Positions 1-9,839 of a stretch of DNA of 35,562 nt are shown piece after piece (within the stretch, counting starts at the first letter, position 1; every line of letters starts with the position of its first letter). The DNA is taken from contig CAISDL010000078.1 in assembly GCA_903884065.1 (NCBI GenBank), positions 1-35,562 of the forward strand. The letters are read 5' to 3'. The notes under the pieces were generated by a model. That model did no database searches, was not told where the DNA came from, and saw nothing but the letters and a program-made list of their open reading frames with translations. This DNA is from an uncultured Actinomycetes bacterium. Its GTDB lineage: Bacteria > Actinomycetota > Actinomycetes > Mycobacteriales > Mycobacteriaceae. The position numbers and the translations under genes are program-made.

Positions 1-122
1 AGCGGATGTTCAGGGAGCTACGGGTGGAACGGATCTGGGAGGGCGCCAGTGAGATCCAGCGGATCATCATCGGCAGGCAGTTGATGCTCCGCGGCCCGGA
101 GGCCGTGCTCGAACCACGCTGA
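1..122 (+). CDS. Acyl-CoA dehydrogenase, C-terminal end (partial)
   Basis: The frame beginning at base 3 encodes the last 39 residues of a protein and stops at a TGA ending at 122. The stretch VERIWEGASEIQRIIIGRQL is the usual C-terminal signature of acyl-CoA dehydrogenases, which oxidise acyl-CoA at the alpha-beta bond with FAD. In it, WEGAS occupies the place of the YEGT/YGG(T/S) loop that holds the catalytic glutamate in many members, and the Glu is present. The rest of the gene lies outside the window, so the substrate class cannot be judged. It runs toward the convergent amine oxidase gene, which ends 30 bp downstream. I see no strong terminator hairpin in that short gap. Confidence 0.85.
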   Translation, partial: RMFRELRVERIWEGASEIQRIIIGRQLMLRGPEAVLEPR

Positions 123-152
123 ATCGGGCGGCCGGTCCAGACGTCAGAGGCG

Positions 153-1466
153 TTACAGCCGCTGCGCGGCCAAAGCCGCGTCGACCTCCGCCGCCGCCTT
201 CCGGCCTGACTCGATGGCTCCGTCTACCCAGCCCGACCAGACACCGGCGAAGTCTGCTCCGGCCAGATGAATTGCACCCCAACGACTCTCGATTCGGCCA
301 TGGATTGGCGGCTGGCCCGGCCGCAGTGCCACCCAGGTGCCCTGCGAGAAGGGCGCGCCGATCCAGTCGTGGCCGTAGACCTCCTCGACCGTCACACCCA
401 GGTCGAGCCGGTCGAGGCCGGCTTGCAGCAGGTCGGGCCGGTCGACGGCCAGGTCGGGAGCCAGGCCGAAGGACGCCATGATGGCGTGCTCACCGTCCGC
501 CTCGGCGACCTTTCCCTTCACGGTGCACTCGACCACCCCCGGCCAGCCCATCGCGAACACGTGCTTGCACCCGGCCAACTTGGACCAGACCTTGATGCAC
601 CGGCCGGTGTGACCCTGGCTCACCAAGAGGGCAAGTGCGGCCGGCAGTTCCGGGGTGAAGGCGATATCGCCCAGCGTGTTCAACGGTGCGGCCAGGATCA
701 CCCGGCGGGCCGAGTAGCGGCCCCCGGCTGCGGTGACCACGTCCACCCGGTCGGTCGACTCGGTCACCGCGGTGACCGGCTCGCCCAGCCGGATGTGCTC
801 GGAGATCTCCGCGGCGACGCGTTGTGCCAGGCCGCCGCTGCCGATGTCGACCCGGGCCAGGGAGGCGAAGAAGGAATAGTCGGGGTTGTGGTCGAAGCCG
901 GCGATCTCGCGGAGGTAGACCAGGGCCGAGAACTCTTCGGGCAGGGCACCGGTCAGGGTGTAGGACTGGGCCCGCAGCAAGTCGGCGATGGCAGGCGGGG
1001 TGTCGAGTTTGGCCAGGTACTCGGTGAACGGGATGTCGAGGTCACCGGTGTTGGTCTGGGTGAAGCCCTCGGCGAAGACCACCGGCGCGATATCGGCCCG
1101 CAGTCGGTTGAGCACTTCCTCCAACTCGCCCATGTCGATGAGGCCGTCGGGTTCGTCGCCGTCGGCGTGGCGACCGTCGAGGAACCAGCGGCTTGCTCCG
1201 CCCTTGTCCGCTTCGACGAAGTTCGCGCCGTACCGCTCGACCTCGGCCGCCATGAAGTGATGCCGCGCCGGGTCGAACCATTCGGCGCCGAGGTCGATCA
1301 CGACGTCGGTCCCGGGGAAGGTGCTGGAATAGGTACGGCCCCCCGGCCTGTCCCGGGCTTCGAGGACCACGACCCGCCGGCCCGCTTCGATGAGATCTCG
1401 GGCGGCCACCAGTCCGGCGAAGCCGGCCCCGATCACGACGGCGTCATACAGATCAGGTTCGCCCAT
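153..1466 (-). CDS. Flavin-containing amine oxidase family protein
   Basis: A 437-residue FAD-dependent oxidoreductase of the monoamine/polyamine oxidase type. The N-terminal Rossmann motif GAGFAG (residues 13-18) is followed by LEARDRPGGRT (35-45), where Glu36 should bind the FAD ribose. The C-terminal FAD contact LAGADFAGVWSGWVDGAIESG (about 400-420) is also intact, so the enzyme looks complete. Members oxidise primary or polyamines with release of H2O2. The actual amine cannot be read from sequence. The start ATG has no convincing ribosome-binding site, so a short or absent leader is possible. The gene is divergent from the dimethylglycine dehydrogenase-type gene, and the two share a 78-bp region with a palindrome. 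Both neighbours act on C-N bonds, which suggests a small amine or methylamine catabolic unit. That link is inference. Confidence 0.85.
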   Translation of the reverse strand: MGEPDLYDAVVIGAGFAGLVAARDLIEAGRRVVVLEARDRPGGRTYSSTFPGTDVVIDLGAEWFDPARHHFMAAEVERYGANFVEADKGGASRWFLDGRHADGDEPDGLIDMGELEEVLNRLRADIAPVVFAEGFTQTNTGDLDIPFTEYLAKLDTPPAIADLLRAQSYTLTGALPEEFSALVYLREIAGFDHNPDYSFFASLARVDIGSGGLAQRVAAEISEHIRLGEPVTAVTESTDRVDVVTAAGGRYSARRVILAAPLNTLGDIAFTPELPAALALLVSQGHTGRCIKVWSKLAGCKHVFAMGWPGVVECTVKGKVAEADGEHAIMASFGLAPDLAVDRPDLLQAGLDRLDLGVTVEEVYGHDWIGAPFSQGTWVALRPGQPPIHGRIESRWGAIHLAGADFAGVWSGWVDGAIESGRKAAAEVDAALAAQRL

Positions 1467-1484
1467 AGCGAGATTGTGTCACGC

Positions 1485-1502
1485 TGACTGAATGTTCAGA
1501 CA
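1485..1502. promoter_or_regulatory. Palindromic operator candidate between divergent oxidase genes
   Basis: The 18-bp sequence TGACTGAATGTTCAGACA is a palindrome with seven of nine base pairs matching. The core CTGAA-n2-TTCAG (1488-1499) is perfect. It lies 18 bp upstream of the amine oxidase ATG and 42 bp upstream of the GTG of the FAD-GcvT gene. Size and symmetry fit a dimeric TetR- or GntR-family regulator. No regulator gene is visible in the window beside it, so the cognate protein is unknown. Confidence 0.5.
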
Positions 1503-1544
1503 TCGGTTCGCGCAGTTGGATAACTGCTTTCGGGGCTTCGCGCG

Positions 1545-4010
1545 GTGAGCAGCCCCAAGGACCTGCCCCAGCGGGCGCGCGTGGTCATCGTGGGCGGCGG
1601 AGTGACCGGATGCAGCATCGCCTATCACCTGGCCCATCTCGGGTGGACCGACGTCGTGCTGCTCGAACAACACGAACTCACCGCCGGCACCACGTGGCAC
1701 GCGGCCGGGCTGATCACCTCCGCCGGGATGACCGATGAGACCGCGCTGTTCTTCAGTCGCTACTCGCGCGATCTCTACGAGCGACTCGAGGCGGAGACCG
1801 GCCACTCCACCGGGTTCAACCCGGTCGGCCACGTCAGCCTGGCCACCAACCCGCATCGCCTCGAGGCGTTGCGCCGGTCGTCGGCCTGGATGCATGGCTT
1901 CGGCGTCGCCGAGCACGAGATCTCGGCACGTGAACTCCAGGACATGTGGCCGCTGCTGGAGACCTCCGACGTGCTGGCTGGTTTCTACGTGCCCGACGAG
2001 GGCCGCGCCGATCCGGTCGGTGTCGCCACCTCAATGGCCAAGGGCGCCAAGGCGCTTGGGGCGCGCGTGATCGAGGGGGTCACCGTCACCGGTGTCGAGA
2101 CCGCCCGCGGCCGGGTGCGCGCGGTGCTGACCGACCAGGGCCGCATCGAGGCCGAGATCGTGGTCAACGCGGCCGGCATGTGGGCCCGTCAACTCGGTGC
2201 GCTCAGCGGCGTCTGCATCCCACTGCAGGCCGCCGAGCACTACTACCTGATCACCGATGCGGTCCCGGGTATGGACAAAGACCTCGCCGTGATCGAGGAT
2301 CCGGAACGCTACGGCTACTACCGACCCGAGGGCGACGGCATGCTGGTCGGCCTGTTCGAACCGGTCGGCGCGCCGTGGTCGCTGGACGGCGTGCCGGCCG
2401 ACTTCGCCTTCGGCGGCATGCCACCGGACTGGGACCGGGTCGGCCCCTACCTCGGTGCCGCCCTCGAGCGCATCCCGTCGCTGTCCGAAGTCGGGGTCCG
2501 GTTGTTCTTCTGCGGCCCGGAATCCTTCACTCCGGACGTTCGCCCGATGCTGGGCCCCGCCCCCGAACTCGACGGATACTTCGTCGCCGCCGGGATGAAC
2601 TCGCTGGGCATCCTGATGGGCGGCGGTGTCGGAAACGTCATGGCGCACTGGATCGTTGACGGGGTGCCGCCGGTCGATGTCACCGGCTACGCCATCGATC
2701 GGGCGGCCGCCCACGAGACGTCCCGGCGTTTCCGCGCCGAACGCACCGTCGAGCAACTCGGCGTGCTGTTCGGTGACGCGGTCTGGCCCGCCTGGAAACC
2801 CGGATCGGCGCGCGATGTGCGCCGTTCGGTGCTGCACGACCGGCTGGTTGCCGCGGGCGGGCACTTCAACACGTCGGTGGGCTGGGAGTTCGCCGAGTGG
2901 TACGACACCGACGGGGCTCATCCGGCCACCACCCTCGACTTCGCCAGGCAGGCCTCGTTCGACATCGTGGGCCGCGAGCACCGGGCCGTGCGCGAGGACG
3001 TCGGGGTTCTGGACATGAGCCTGATGGCCAAGTTCCTCGTGCAGGGCCCCGACGCCGCCGGGGTGCTCGACCGGCTCTCGGTCAGCGTCGTCGACCGCGA
3101 GGTCGGGCGACTGGTCTACACCCAGTGGCTCAACTCCGCCGGTGGGATCGCCACCGACCTCACGGTCACCCGACTCGGCGAGGAGAAGTTCCTCGTCGTG
3201 GCCAGCGACCTGATCCACCGCCGCGTCGAGCCGATGATTCGCCGCGAGACGCGCGCCGGGGAGTTCGTGACGATCACCGACATCACCTCCGGCACGACCC
3301 TGCTCTCGGTCCAGGGGCCTAAGTCGCGCACCCTGCTGTCCCGGCTCACCGACGCCGATCTGTCCAATGACGCCTTCCCGTATCTGTCGGCCAGTCACGT
3401 GCACATCGGATACGCGCCGGTGCTGGCGATCCGGGTGACCTACCTCGGTGAACTCGGCTGGGAGTTGCACGTGCCGGCCGAGTACGCCGCCGGGGTCTTC
3501 GACGAATTGACCTCCGCCGGAGCCGATCTCGGCTTCCGTCCGGTCGGACTCGCCGCGATGTCGAGTCTGCGGCTGGAGAAGGGTTACCGGGACCTCGGCG
3601 TGGACATCGACAACACCGACAACCCCATCGAGGCCGGCCTGGGGTTCACCATCGCCTGGGACAAGCCGGGCGGATTCGTCGGACGCGACGCGCTATTGGA
3701 GTTCAAGGCCCAGGGCACCTCACGCAACCGGGTGGTGAGCCTGTTCGTCGACGACCCGTCGGCCGACCTGTTCGGCAATGAGCCGGTTCTGGCCGACGGT
3801 CGGTGGGTCGGCTACGTGCGGGCCGCGGCCTTCGGTCACACCCTCGGCGGGCCGGTGGGACTGGCGCAGGTTTCCCACGAGGGCGGCGTCACGGCCGCCT
3901 GGTTGCGCGAGCAGTCGTTCACGGTACACACGCCCGGTGCCGATTACCCGGTCCGGCTACAGTTCCAGCCGTTCTATGACCCGCAGCGGACGCGCATTCT
4001 CGATACCTGA
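1545..4010 (+). CDS. FAD-dependent oxidoreductase with GcvT domains (dimethylglycine/sarcosine dehydrogenase family)
   Basis: An 821-residue protein with the domain order of dimethylglycine and sarcosine dehydrogenases: an N-terminal DAO-type FAD domain, a middle FAO_M region, then GcvT and GcvT C-terminal barrel domains (roughly 430-810). The dinucleotide motif GGGVTG is at 17-22. The segment TTWHAAGL contains His52 at the position that carries covalent FAD in mammalian DMGDH and SARDH. In this family an N-methyl group is oxidised to an iminium, and the released one-carbon unit is handed to tetrahydrofolate in the GcvT half. The substrate may be dimethylglycine, sarcosine or a related N-methyl amine. 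The start is GTG at 1545. The gene is divergent from the amine oxidase. It ends 18 bp before the convergent M23 gene, so no long terminator fits there. Confidence 0.85.
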   Translation: MSSPKDLPQRARVVIVGGGVTGCSIAYHLAHLGWTDVVLLEQHELTAGTTWHAAGLITSAGMTDETALFFSRYSRDLYERLEAETGHSTGFNPVGHVSLATNPHRLEALRRSSAWMHGFGVAEHEISARELQDMWPLLETSDVLAGFYVPDEGRADPVGVATSMAKGAKALGARVIEGVTVTGVETARGRVRAVLTDQGRIEAEIVVNAAGMWARQLGALSGVCIPLQAAEHYYLITDAVPGMDKDLAVIEDPERYGYYRPEGDGMLVGLFEPVGAPWSLDGVPADFAFGGMPPDWDRVGPYLGAALERIPSLSEVGVRLFFCGPESFTPDVRPMLGPAPELDGYFVAAGMNSLGILMGGGVGNVMAHWIVDGVPPVDVTGYAIDRAAAHETSRRFRAERTVEQLGVLFGDAVWPAWKPGSARDVRRSVLHDRLVAAGGHFNTSVGWEFAEWYDTDGAHPATTLDFARQASFDIVGREHRAVREDVGVLDMSLMAKFLVQGPDAAGVLDRLSVSVVDREVGRLVYTQWLNSAGGIATDLTVTRLGEEKFLVVASDLIHRRVEPMIRRETRAGEFVTITDITSGTTLLSVQGPKSRTLLSRLTDADLSNDAFPYLSASHVHIGYAPVLAIRVTYLGELGWELHVPAEYAAGVFDELTSAGADLGFRPVGLAAMSSLRLEKGYRDLGVDIDNTDNPIEAGLGFTIAWDKPGGFVGRDALLEFKAQGTSRNRVVSLFVDDPSADLFGNEPVLADGRWVGYVRAAAFGHTLGGPVGLAQVSHEGGVTAAWLREQSFTVHTPGADYPVRLQFQPFYDPQRTRILDT

Positions 4011-4028
4011 GAGCCGGCGATGCCGGAC

Positions 4029-4937
4029 CTAGCCGGTGTAGGCGCCGACGCTGATACCGCGGGCCGCCAGCCATGCCACCGGATCGGTGGGGTTGTTGCC
4101 GCCGAGAAGTACTGAGAAGTGCAGATGGGGACCGGTGGAGTTGCCCCGGTTACCGATGGTGCCGATCTGATCACCGGCGAACACCCGCTGGCCGACCTGA
4201 ACGGTCCAGCTGTTGATGTGGCCGTAACGAGTAACGGTGCCGTCGGCGTGCTGGAGCAGTACCCAGGCGCCGTAGCCCGAGTTGGTGTACCCGGCCTCCT
4301 TGACGATGGCGTCGGAGACGGCGTAGATCGACGTGCCGATCGGGCCGGCAAGGTCGACGCCGTCATGCAGCGCTCCCCAACGGAACCCGAAGCCGGAGGT
4401 GAAAATACCGTGGGTCGGCAGTACGAACAGTGGCCGCTGCAGCAGCGCCTCGCGCTCGGCGCGCTCGGCGGCGTAGGCCACGCCCCGGGCCTGCTCCTCG
4501 GCATGCACGACGGCGAGGGCGGCCGGCTTGAGCGACACGACTTCCGGTCCCCGGGTCAACGGGGCTCCCTCCATCGGGGTCTTGTCGGCCGCCAGTACGG
4601 TGCGGGTCTGACTCTCATGATCCGGCCGGGTCGTGGTGTAGATCGCCGCGGCGGCGGCACCGGCGGCCATCGCCGCGATCAGCGCGCGGCCCTTGGCGGC
4701 GCTGGTGGGTTGGCGGCGATGCTGGGGGGTGCGCGGCAGCAGGTCGGTGTCTTCGGTGCTGTTGAACATCGGCCGCTCGGTGCGGATTGCCGGCTTGGCG
4801 GCGTAGCGATCCGGGACGTCGAGTAGAGGAGTCAGATCCTGGACGTCACGCATGCTCTCGAGGTCCAGCGACGAGGACGTCGTCGTGGTGCGCACACGCG
4901 GAATGGATGGGGCCGACCGAAGCTGTGTCAAAACCAA
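4029..4937 (-). CDS. Membrane-anchored M23 family metallopeptidase (Rv0950c-like)
   Basis: A 302-residue protein with a cytoplasmic N-terminus of about 80 residues, one Ala-rich membrane segment (about 84-102), a charged, probably helical stretch (about 140-167) and a C-terminal M23 (lysostaphin/NlpD-type) domain. The zinc motif is intact: His191 and Asp195 in HDGVDLAG, His240 in YGH, and His271/His273 in GPHLHF. It is therefore predicted to be an active peptidoglycan endopeptidase outside the membrane, not a degenerate NlpD-type activator. The start is TTG at 4937, preceded by a GAGGA ribosome-binding sequence 5 nt upstream. Next to sucC, transcribed divergently, it corresponds in position and content to M. 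tuberculosis Rv0950c. A direct repeat of the GTnACC-n5-GTTAnn type sits just upstream and could bind MtrA. Confidence 0.85.
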   Translation of the reverse strand: MVLTQLRSAPSIPRVRTTTTSSSLDLESMRDVQDLTPLLDVPDRYAAKPAIRTERPMFNSTEDTDLLPRTPQHRRQPTSAAKGRALIAAMAAGAAAAAIYTTTRPDHESQTRTVLAADKTPMEGAPLTRGPEVVSLKPAALAVVHAEEQARGVAYAAERAEREALLQRPLFVLPTHGIFTSGFGFRWGALHDGVDLAGPIGTSIYAVSDAIVKEAGYTNSGYGAWVLLQHADGTVTRYGHINSWTVQVGQRVFAGDQIGTIGNRGNSTGPHLHFSVLLGGNNPTDPVAWLAARGISVGAYTG

Positions 4938-4949
4938 GTCCTCTAGTCC

Positions 4950-4966
4950 GTGACCAAAGCGTTATC
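4950..4966. promoter_or_regulatory. MtrA-like direct repeat upstream of the M23 gene
   Basis: The plus strand reads GTGACC (4950-4955), five bases, then GTTATC (4961-4966). Two 6-mers on an 11-bp period match the GTTACC-n5-GTTACC layout I remember for MtrA sites in Streptomyces. Cell-wall hydrolase genes are typical MtrA targets in actinobacteria. The site is 13-29 bases upstream of the TTG start, so bound protein would sit over the leader. A very similar repeat occurs at 19110. Assignment to MtrA is inference. Confidence 0.4.
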
Positions 4967-5032
4967 TAGACCGGTGAACGGTAACCAAAATGACCCCGGA
5001 GTGGCAACCCGGGCGGAAATCGCACCGGAGAT

Positions 5033-5048
5033 TGTGATTTGAATCACG
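5033..5048. promoter_or_regulatory. CRP-type operator upstream of sucCD
   Basis: TGTGATTTGAATCACG matches the CRP consensus TGTGA-n6-TCACA in nine of ten conserved positions. A CATATT hexamer at 5065-5070 could be a -10 element of sucC. That would place the centre of the site about 36-42 bp upstream of transcription start, close to a class II activating position. The same site also lies upstream of the divergent M23 gene. I recall CRP sites being predicted at this intergenic region in M. tuberculosis, but could not check. Confidence 0.6.
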
Positions 5049-5161
5049 TCGTACCGGCGCGGGGCATATTCATGGAGCGGACGGGTCAATCCTGCCGTCG
5101 CCTGCAGATACAGTTCCCCCGGAACGTCGTCGTGAAACCACACCCAATGTAAGAGAGCCCG

Positions 5162-6355
<1,194 letters not shown>

Positions 6356-6357
6356 CT

Positions 6358-7260
<903 letters not shown>

Positions 7261-7273
7261 CGCACAGGGTGCG

Positions 7274-8812
7274 GTGCCCGTGACGGCGGTCAATCCGCGG
7301 ACTCCCGTCGTCGTCGGGGTCGGGCAGTTCACCGAGCGCATCGACGACCCGGCCTACCGGGGCATGTCGTCGGTGGACCTCGCCACGGCGGCCGCTGTGG
7401 CCGCCCTGGCGGATACCGGGGCCGACGTCAACGCCGTTGCCGAGGCCATCGACACCGTCGTCGGCATCCGGCAGTTCGAGATCTCCAGTCGGGGGCCCGC
7501 GCCGCTGGGGAGTTCGACCAACTATCCGCGTTCGGTGTGCAACCGCATCGGGGCGTCGCCCGCGCGGGCGGTCCTGGAACCCATCGGCGGACATGGCCCG
7601 CAACATGCGGTGACCGAGTTCGCCGCGGCGATCTCTTGCGGTGACGCCGACGTGGTCCTGGTGCTGGGCTCCGAGAACGGTTCCACGCTGAGGTATTTCG
7701 CCAAGCGTGAGGACAAGCCCGACCACTCCGAGACCGTGCCGGGCCAGTTGGATGACCGCGGCCTGGGCTACGAGGGGCTTTTCACCAAATACACCGTCTC
7801 CCACGGGATGCACGGGGCACCGGCGCAGTACGGGCTGTTGGAGAACGCCCGCCGCGGCCGGGTGGGACTGGGCGCCGCCGAGTACCGGCGATCCATGGCG
7901 GAGTTGTTCGCCCCGATGTCCGCGGTGGCCGCAGGCAATCCGTTCTCGACCTCGCCGGTGGTACGCACCGTCGAGGAGATCCTGACCGTCGACGCCGACA
8001 ACCGGATGATCTGCGACCCGTATCCGCGGCTCCTGGTCGCCCGCGATCAGGTGAACCAGGGCGCGGCCGTGGTGCTGACGTCGGTGGCGACCGCACGGCG
8101 ACTCGGTGTGCCGGAAGACAAGTGGGTCTATCTGCGCGGCCATGCCGACATGGTCGATCAGCCGTTGCTCGACCGTGCGGACCTGAGCTACAACTCCGCG
8201 TCGACGATCGCCGTGCAGGAGGCGATGCGGGTCGCCGCCGTTGGTCTCGACGACATCGCCACCTTCGATCTCTACAGCTGTTTCCCGGTGCCCGTTTTCA
8301 ACTTCTGCGACGGCGTCGGCCTGGGTACCGACGATCCGCGTGGTCTGACACTCACCGGTGGTCTGCCGTACTTCGGCGGTCCCGGCAACAGCTACTCCCT
8401 GCACGGCATCGCCGAGACCGTCACCCGGATGCGCTCTGCGCCAGGAGAGTTCGGACTGGTGACGGCCAACGGCGGCATCATGAACAAGTACTCGGTGGGT
8501 ATCTATTCCACGGCGGCCGGCGAATGGGCCGCCGACAACAGCGCGGAGTTGCGCGCCGACGTCGCGGCCCGACCGGCGACGCCGGTGACCGAGCAGGCCG
8601 CCGGGCCCGCGACGGTCGAGACCTACACGGTGCGCTACGACTGGCCGGTGCGCACCGGGATCATCGTGGGCCGTCTGGAGGCCGACGGAAGCCGGTTCCT
8701 GGCTCTCGGCGACGATCCCGATCTGGTGGCGCTGCTCAGCGAGGGCGAACCGCTCGGTGCGCGAATCACCGTGAACCACAACGACGACGGCAACCGCGCG
8801 GTCCTGGCCTAG
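7274..8812 (+). CDS. Thiolase-like protein (TLP1-type, with added C-terminal domain)
   Basis: A 512-residue protein with the thiolase fold, seen in the N-terminal PVVVGVGQFTER and in the HAVTEFAAAISCGDADVVLVLGSENGS segment. The last 80 or so residues are an extra beta-rich domain known from mycobacterial thiolase-like protein type 1. The usual catalytic residues seem to be missing. The nucleophile Cys position reads GGHG (about 105-108), the GHP histidine reads FGGPG (about 366-370), and the second Cys region reads TANGGIMNKYS. It is unlikely to be a normal acetyl-CoA acetyltransferase and may bind lipid or acyl-CoA. The start is GTG at 7274, but GTG at 7280 is also possible. It directly follows sucD. 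Its stop codon overlaps that of the convergent oxidoreductase within one CTAG. Confidence 0.8.
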   Translation: MPVTAVNPRTPVVVGVGQFTERIDDPAYRGMSSVDLATAAAVAALADTGADVNAVAEAIDTVVGIRQFEISSRGPAPLGSSTNYPRSVCNRIGASPARAVLEPIGGHGPQHAVTEFAAAISCGDADVVLVLGSENGSTLRYFAKREDKPDHSETVPGQLDDRGLGYEGLFTKYTVSHGMHGAPAQYGLLENARRGRVGLGAAEYRRSMAELFAPMSAVAAGNPFSTSPVVRTVEEILTVDADNRMICDPYPRLLVARDQVNQGAAVVLTSVATARRLGVPEDKWVYLRGHADMVDQPLLDRADLSYNSASTIAVQEAMRVAAVGLDDIATFDLYSCFPVPVFNFCDGVGLGTDDPRGLTLTGGLPYFGGPGNSYSLHGIAETVTRMRSAPGEFGLVTANGGIMNKYSVGIYSTAAGEWAADNSAELRADVAARPATPVTEQAAGPATVETYTVRYDWPVRTGIIVGRLEADGSRFLALGDDPDLVALLSEGEPLGARITVNHNDDGNRAVLA

Positions 8813-9669
8813 GTTCTGTCCAGGGCAATCGCGGCGAGCTTGCCGGCCAGTCGCTCGACGTAGCCCCCGACTTCCTCGGCCGACTTGTCCGGCAACCCGA
8901 ACAACACCTCGGTGACGCCGATCCGCGCCCAGTGCTCCAGCTTCTCCGGCACCGGCTTGAAGTCCAGGGCGACGATCTGCGGGGCGCCCTCGCGCCCGGA
9001 CGCCGCCCAGATCTCCTGCAACTGCCGCACCGGCGCGTCGATGTCGAAGTCGCGCGGCGTGGTGATCCAACCATCGGCGCTGCGGGCGATCCACGTGAAG
9101 TTCTTCTCGGTTCCGGCCGCCCCGACGAGCACCGGGACATGGCTCTGTACGGGTTTGGGCCAGGCCCAGCTGGGGCCGAACTGGACGAATTCGCCGTCGA
9201 AGGAGGCTTCCTCCTGGGTCCACAGCGCGCGCATCGCCTCGATGTACTCGCGCAGCATGGTGCGGCGTCGGCCCGGGGGCACCTTGTGGTCGGCCAGTTC
9301 ATCGGTGTTCCAGCCGAAGCCCACGCCGACGCTGACCCGCCCGCCGGAGAGATGGTCAAGGGTGGCGATGGTTTTCGCCAGGCTGATGGGATCGTGCTCG
9401 ACCGGCAGGGCGACCGCGGTCGACAGCCGCACCCTGGTGGTGACGGCGGCCGCCGTCGCCAGGCTCACCCAGGGGTCCAGCGTGCGCATGTAGCGGTCGT
9501 CGGGCAGGGTCTCGTCGCCGGTGGTCGGATGGGCGGCTTCGCGTTTCACCGGAATGTGGGTGTGCTCCGGCACGTAGAAGGTGCTGAAGCCGTGGTCGTC
9601 AGCCAGCTTCGCCGCCGCAGCCGGCGCGATCCCGCGGTCGCTGGTGAACAACACGAGCCCGTAGTCCAT
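8809..9669 (-). CDS. LLM-class F420-dependent oxidoreductase (Rv0953c-like)
   Basis: A 286-residue luciferase-like TIM-barrel protein. Typical features are the N-terminal MDYGLVLFTSD, the strand PEHTHIPV, the segment VRLSTAVALPVEHDPISLAKTIATLDHLSGGR and VGVGFGWNTDEL. Together these mark the mycobacterial LLM group that uses coenzyme F420 as hydride donor; the substrate is unknown. The reading frame is open 17 codons further upstream, but the ATG at 9669 matches the family N-terminus and was chosen. A TCTAAT hexamer ends seven bases before this ATG, so the transcript may be leaderless. A KstR-type operator covers that hexamer, which points to derepression during sterol breakdown. The gene is convergent with the thiolase-like gene and overlaps it by four bases. 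Confidence 0.85.
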   Translation of the reverse strand: MDYGLVLFTSDRGIAPAAAAKLADDHGFSTFYVPEHTHIPVKREAAHPTTGDETLPDDRYMRTLDPWVSLATAAAVTTRVRLSTAVALPVEHDPISLAKTIATLDHLSGGRVSVGVGFGWNTDELADHKVPPGRRRTMLREYIEAMRALWTQEEASFDGEFVQFGPSWAWPKPVQSHVPVLVGAAGTEKNFTWIARSADGWITTPRDFDIDAPVRQLQEIWAASGREGAPQIVALDFKPVPEKLEHWARIGVTEVLFGLPDKSAEEVGGYVERLAGKLAAIALDRT

Positions 9670-9678
9670 GGCGTGAAT

Positions 9679-9692
9679 TAGAACGTGTTCTA
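9679..9692. promoter_or_regulatory. KstR-type operator
   Basis: TAGAACGTGTTCTA is an inverted repeat with perfect 6-bp arms and fits TnnAACnnGTTnnA, the consensus I remember for KstR, the TetR-family repressor of cholesterol catabolism. It lies 9 bp upstream of the ATG of the LLM oxidoreductase and overlaps its probable -10 region, a position expected for a repressor. The other side faces the Rv0954-like gene, whose promoter is more than 100 bp away. No other TnnAACnnGTTnnA site was noticed in the window. Confidence 0.75.
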
Positions 9693-9800
9693 GCTCACTT
9701 GGGCAACTCGTCGTGGACACCTCCGGTAGGGACGCGCGCTGTTCGCGGACCGGTGGACCGATCTCGGCGCGGGGTCGGCGGCGGGTTGCCGGTCGTGCGC

Positions 9801-9806
9801 TAGCGT
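9801..9806 (+). promoter_or_regulatory. Putative -10 element of the Rv0954-like gene
   Basis: TAGCGT fits the mycobacterial -10 pattern TAnnnT and lies 33 bp before the ATG at 9840. Transcription from about 9813 would give a short leader of about 27 bases that carries a good AAGGAGAG ribosome-binding site. No clear -35 hexamer is seen, which is common in mycobacterial promoters. Confidence 0.4.
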
Positions 9807-9839
9807 GGGCTGCAGGTCCCAGCCCTGTAAGGAGAGACC

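Noticed and set aside
267..1487. A 406-codon plus-strand frame opposite to the amine oxidase
   Set aside because: It is a GC-driven shadow of the minus-strand gene, which has clear FAD motifs; the translation shows no family features.
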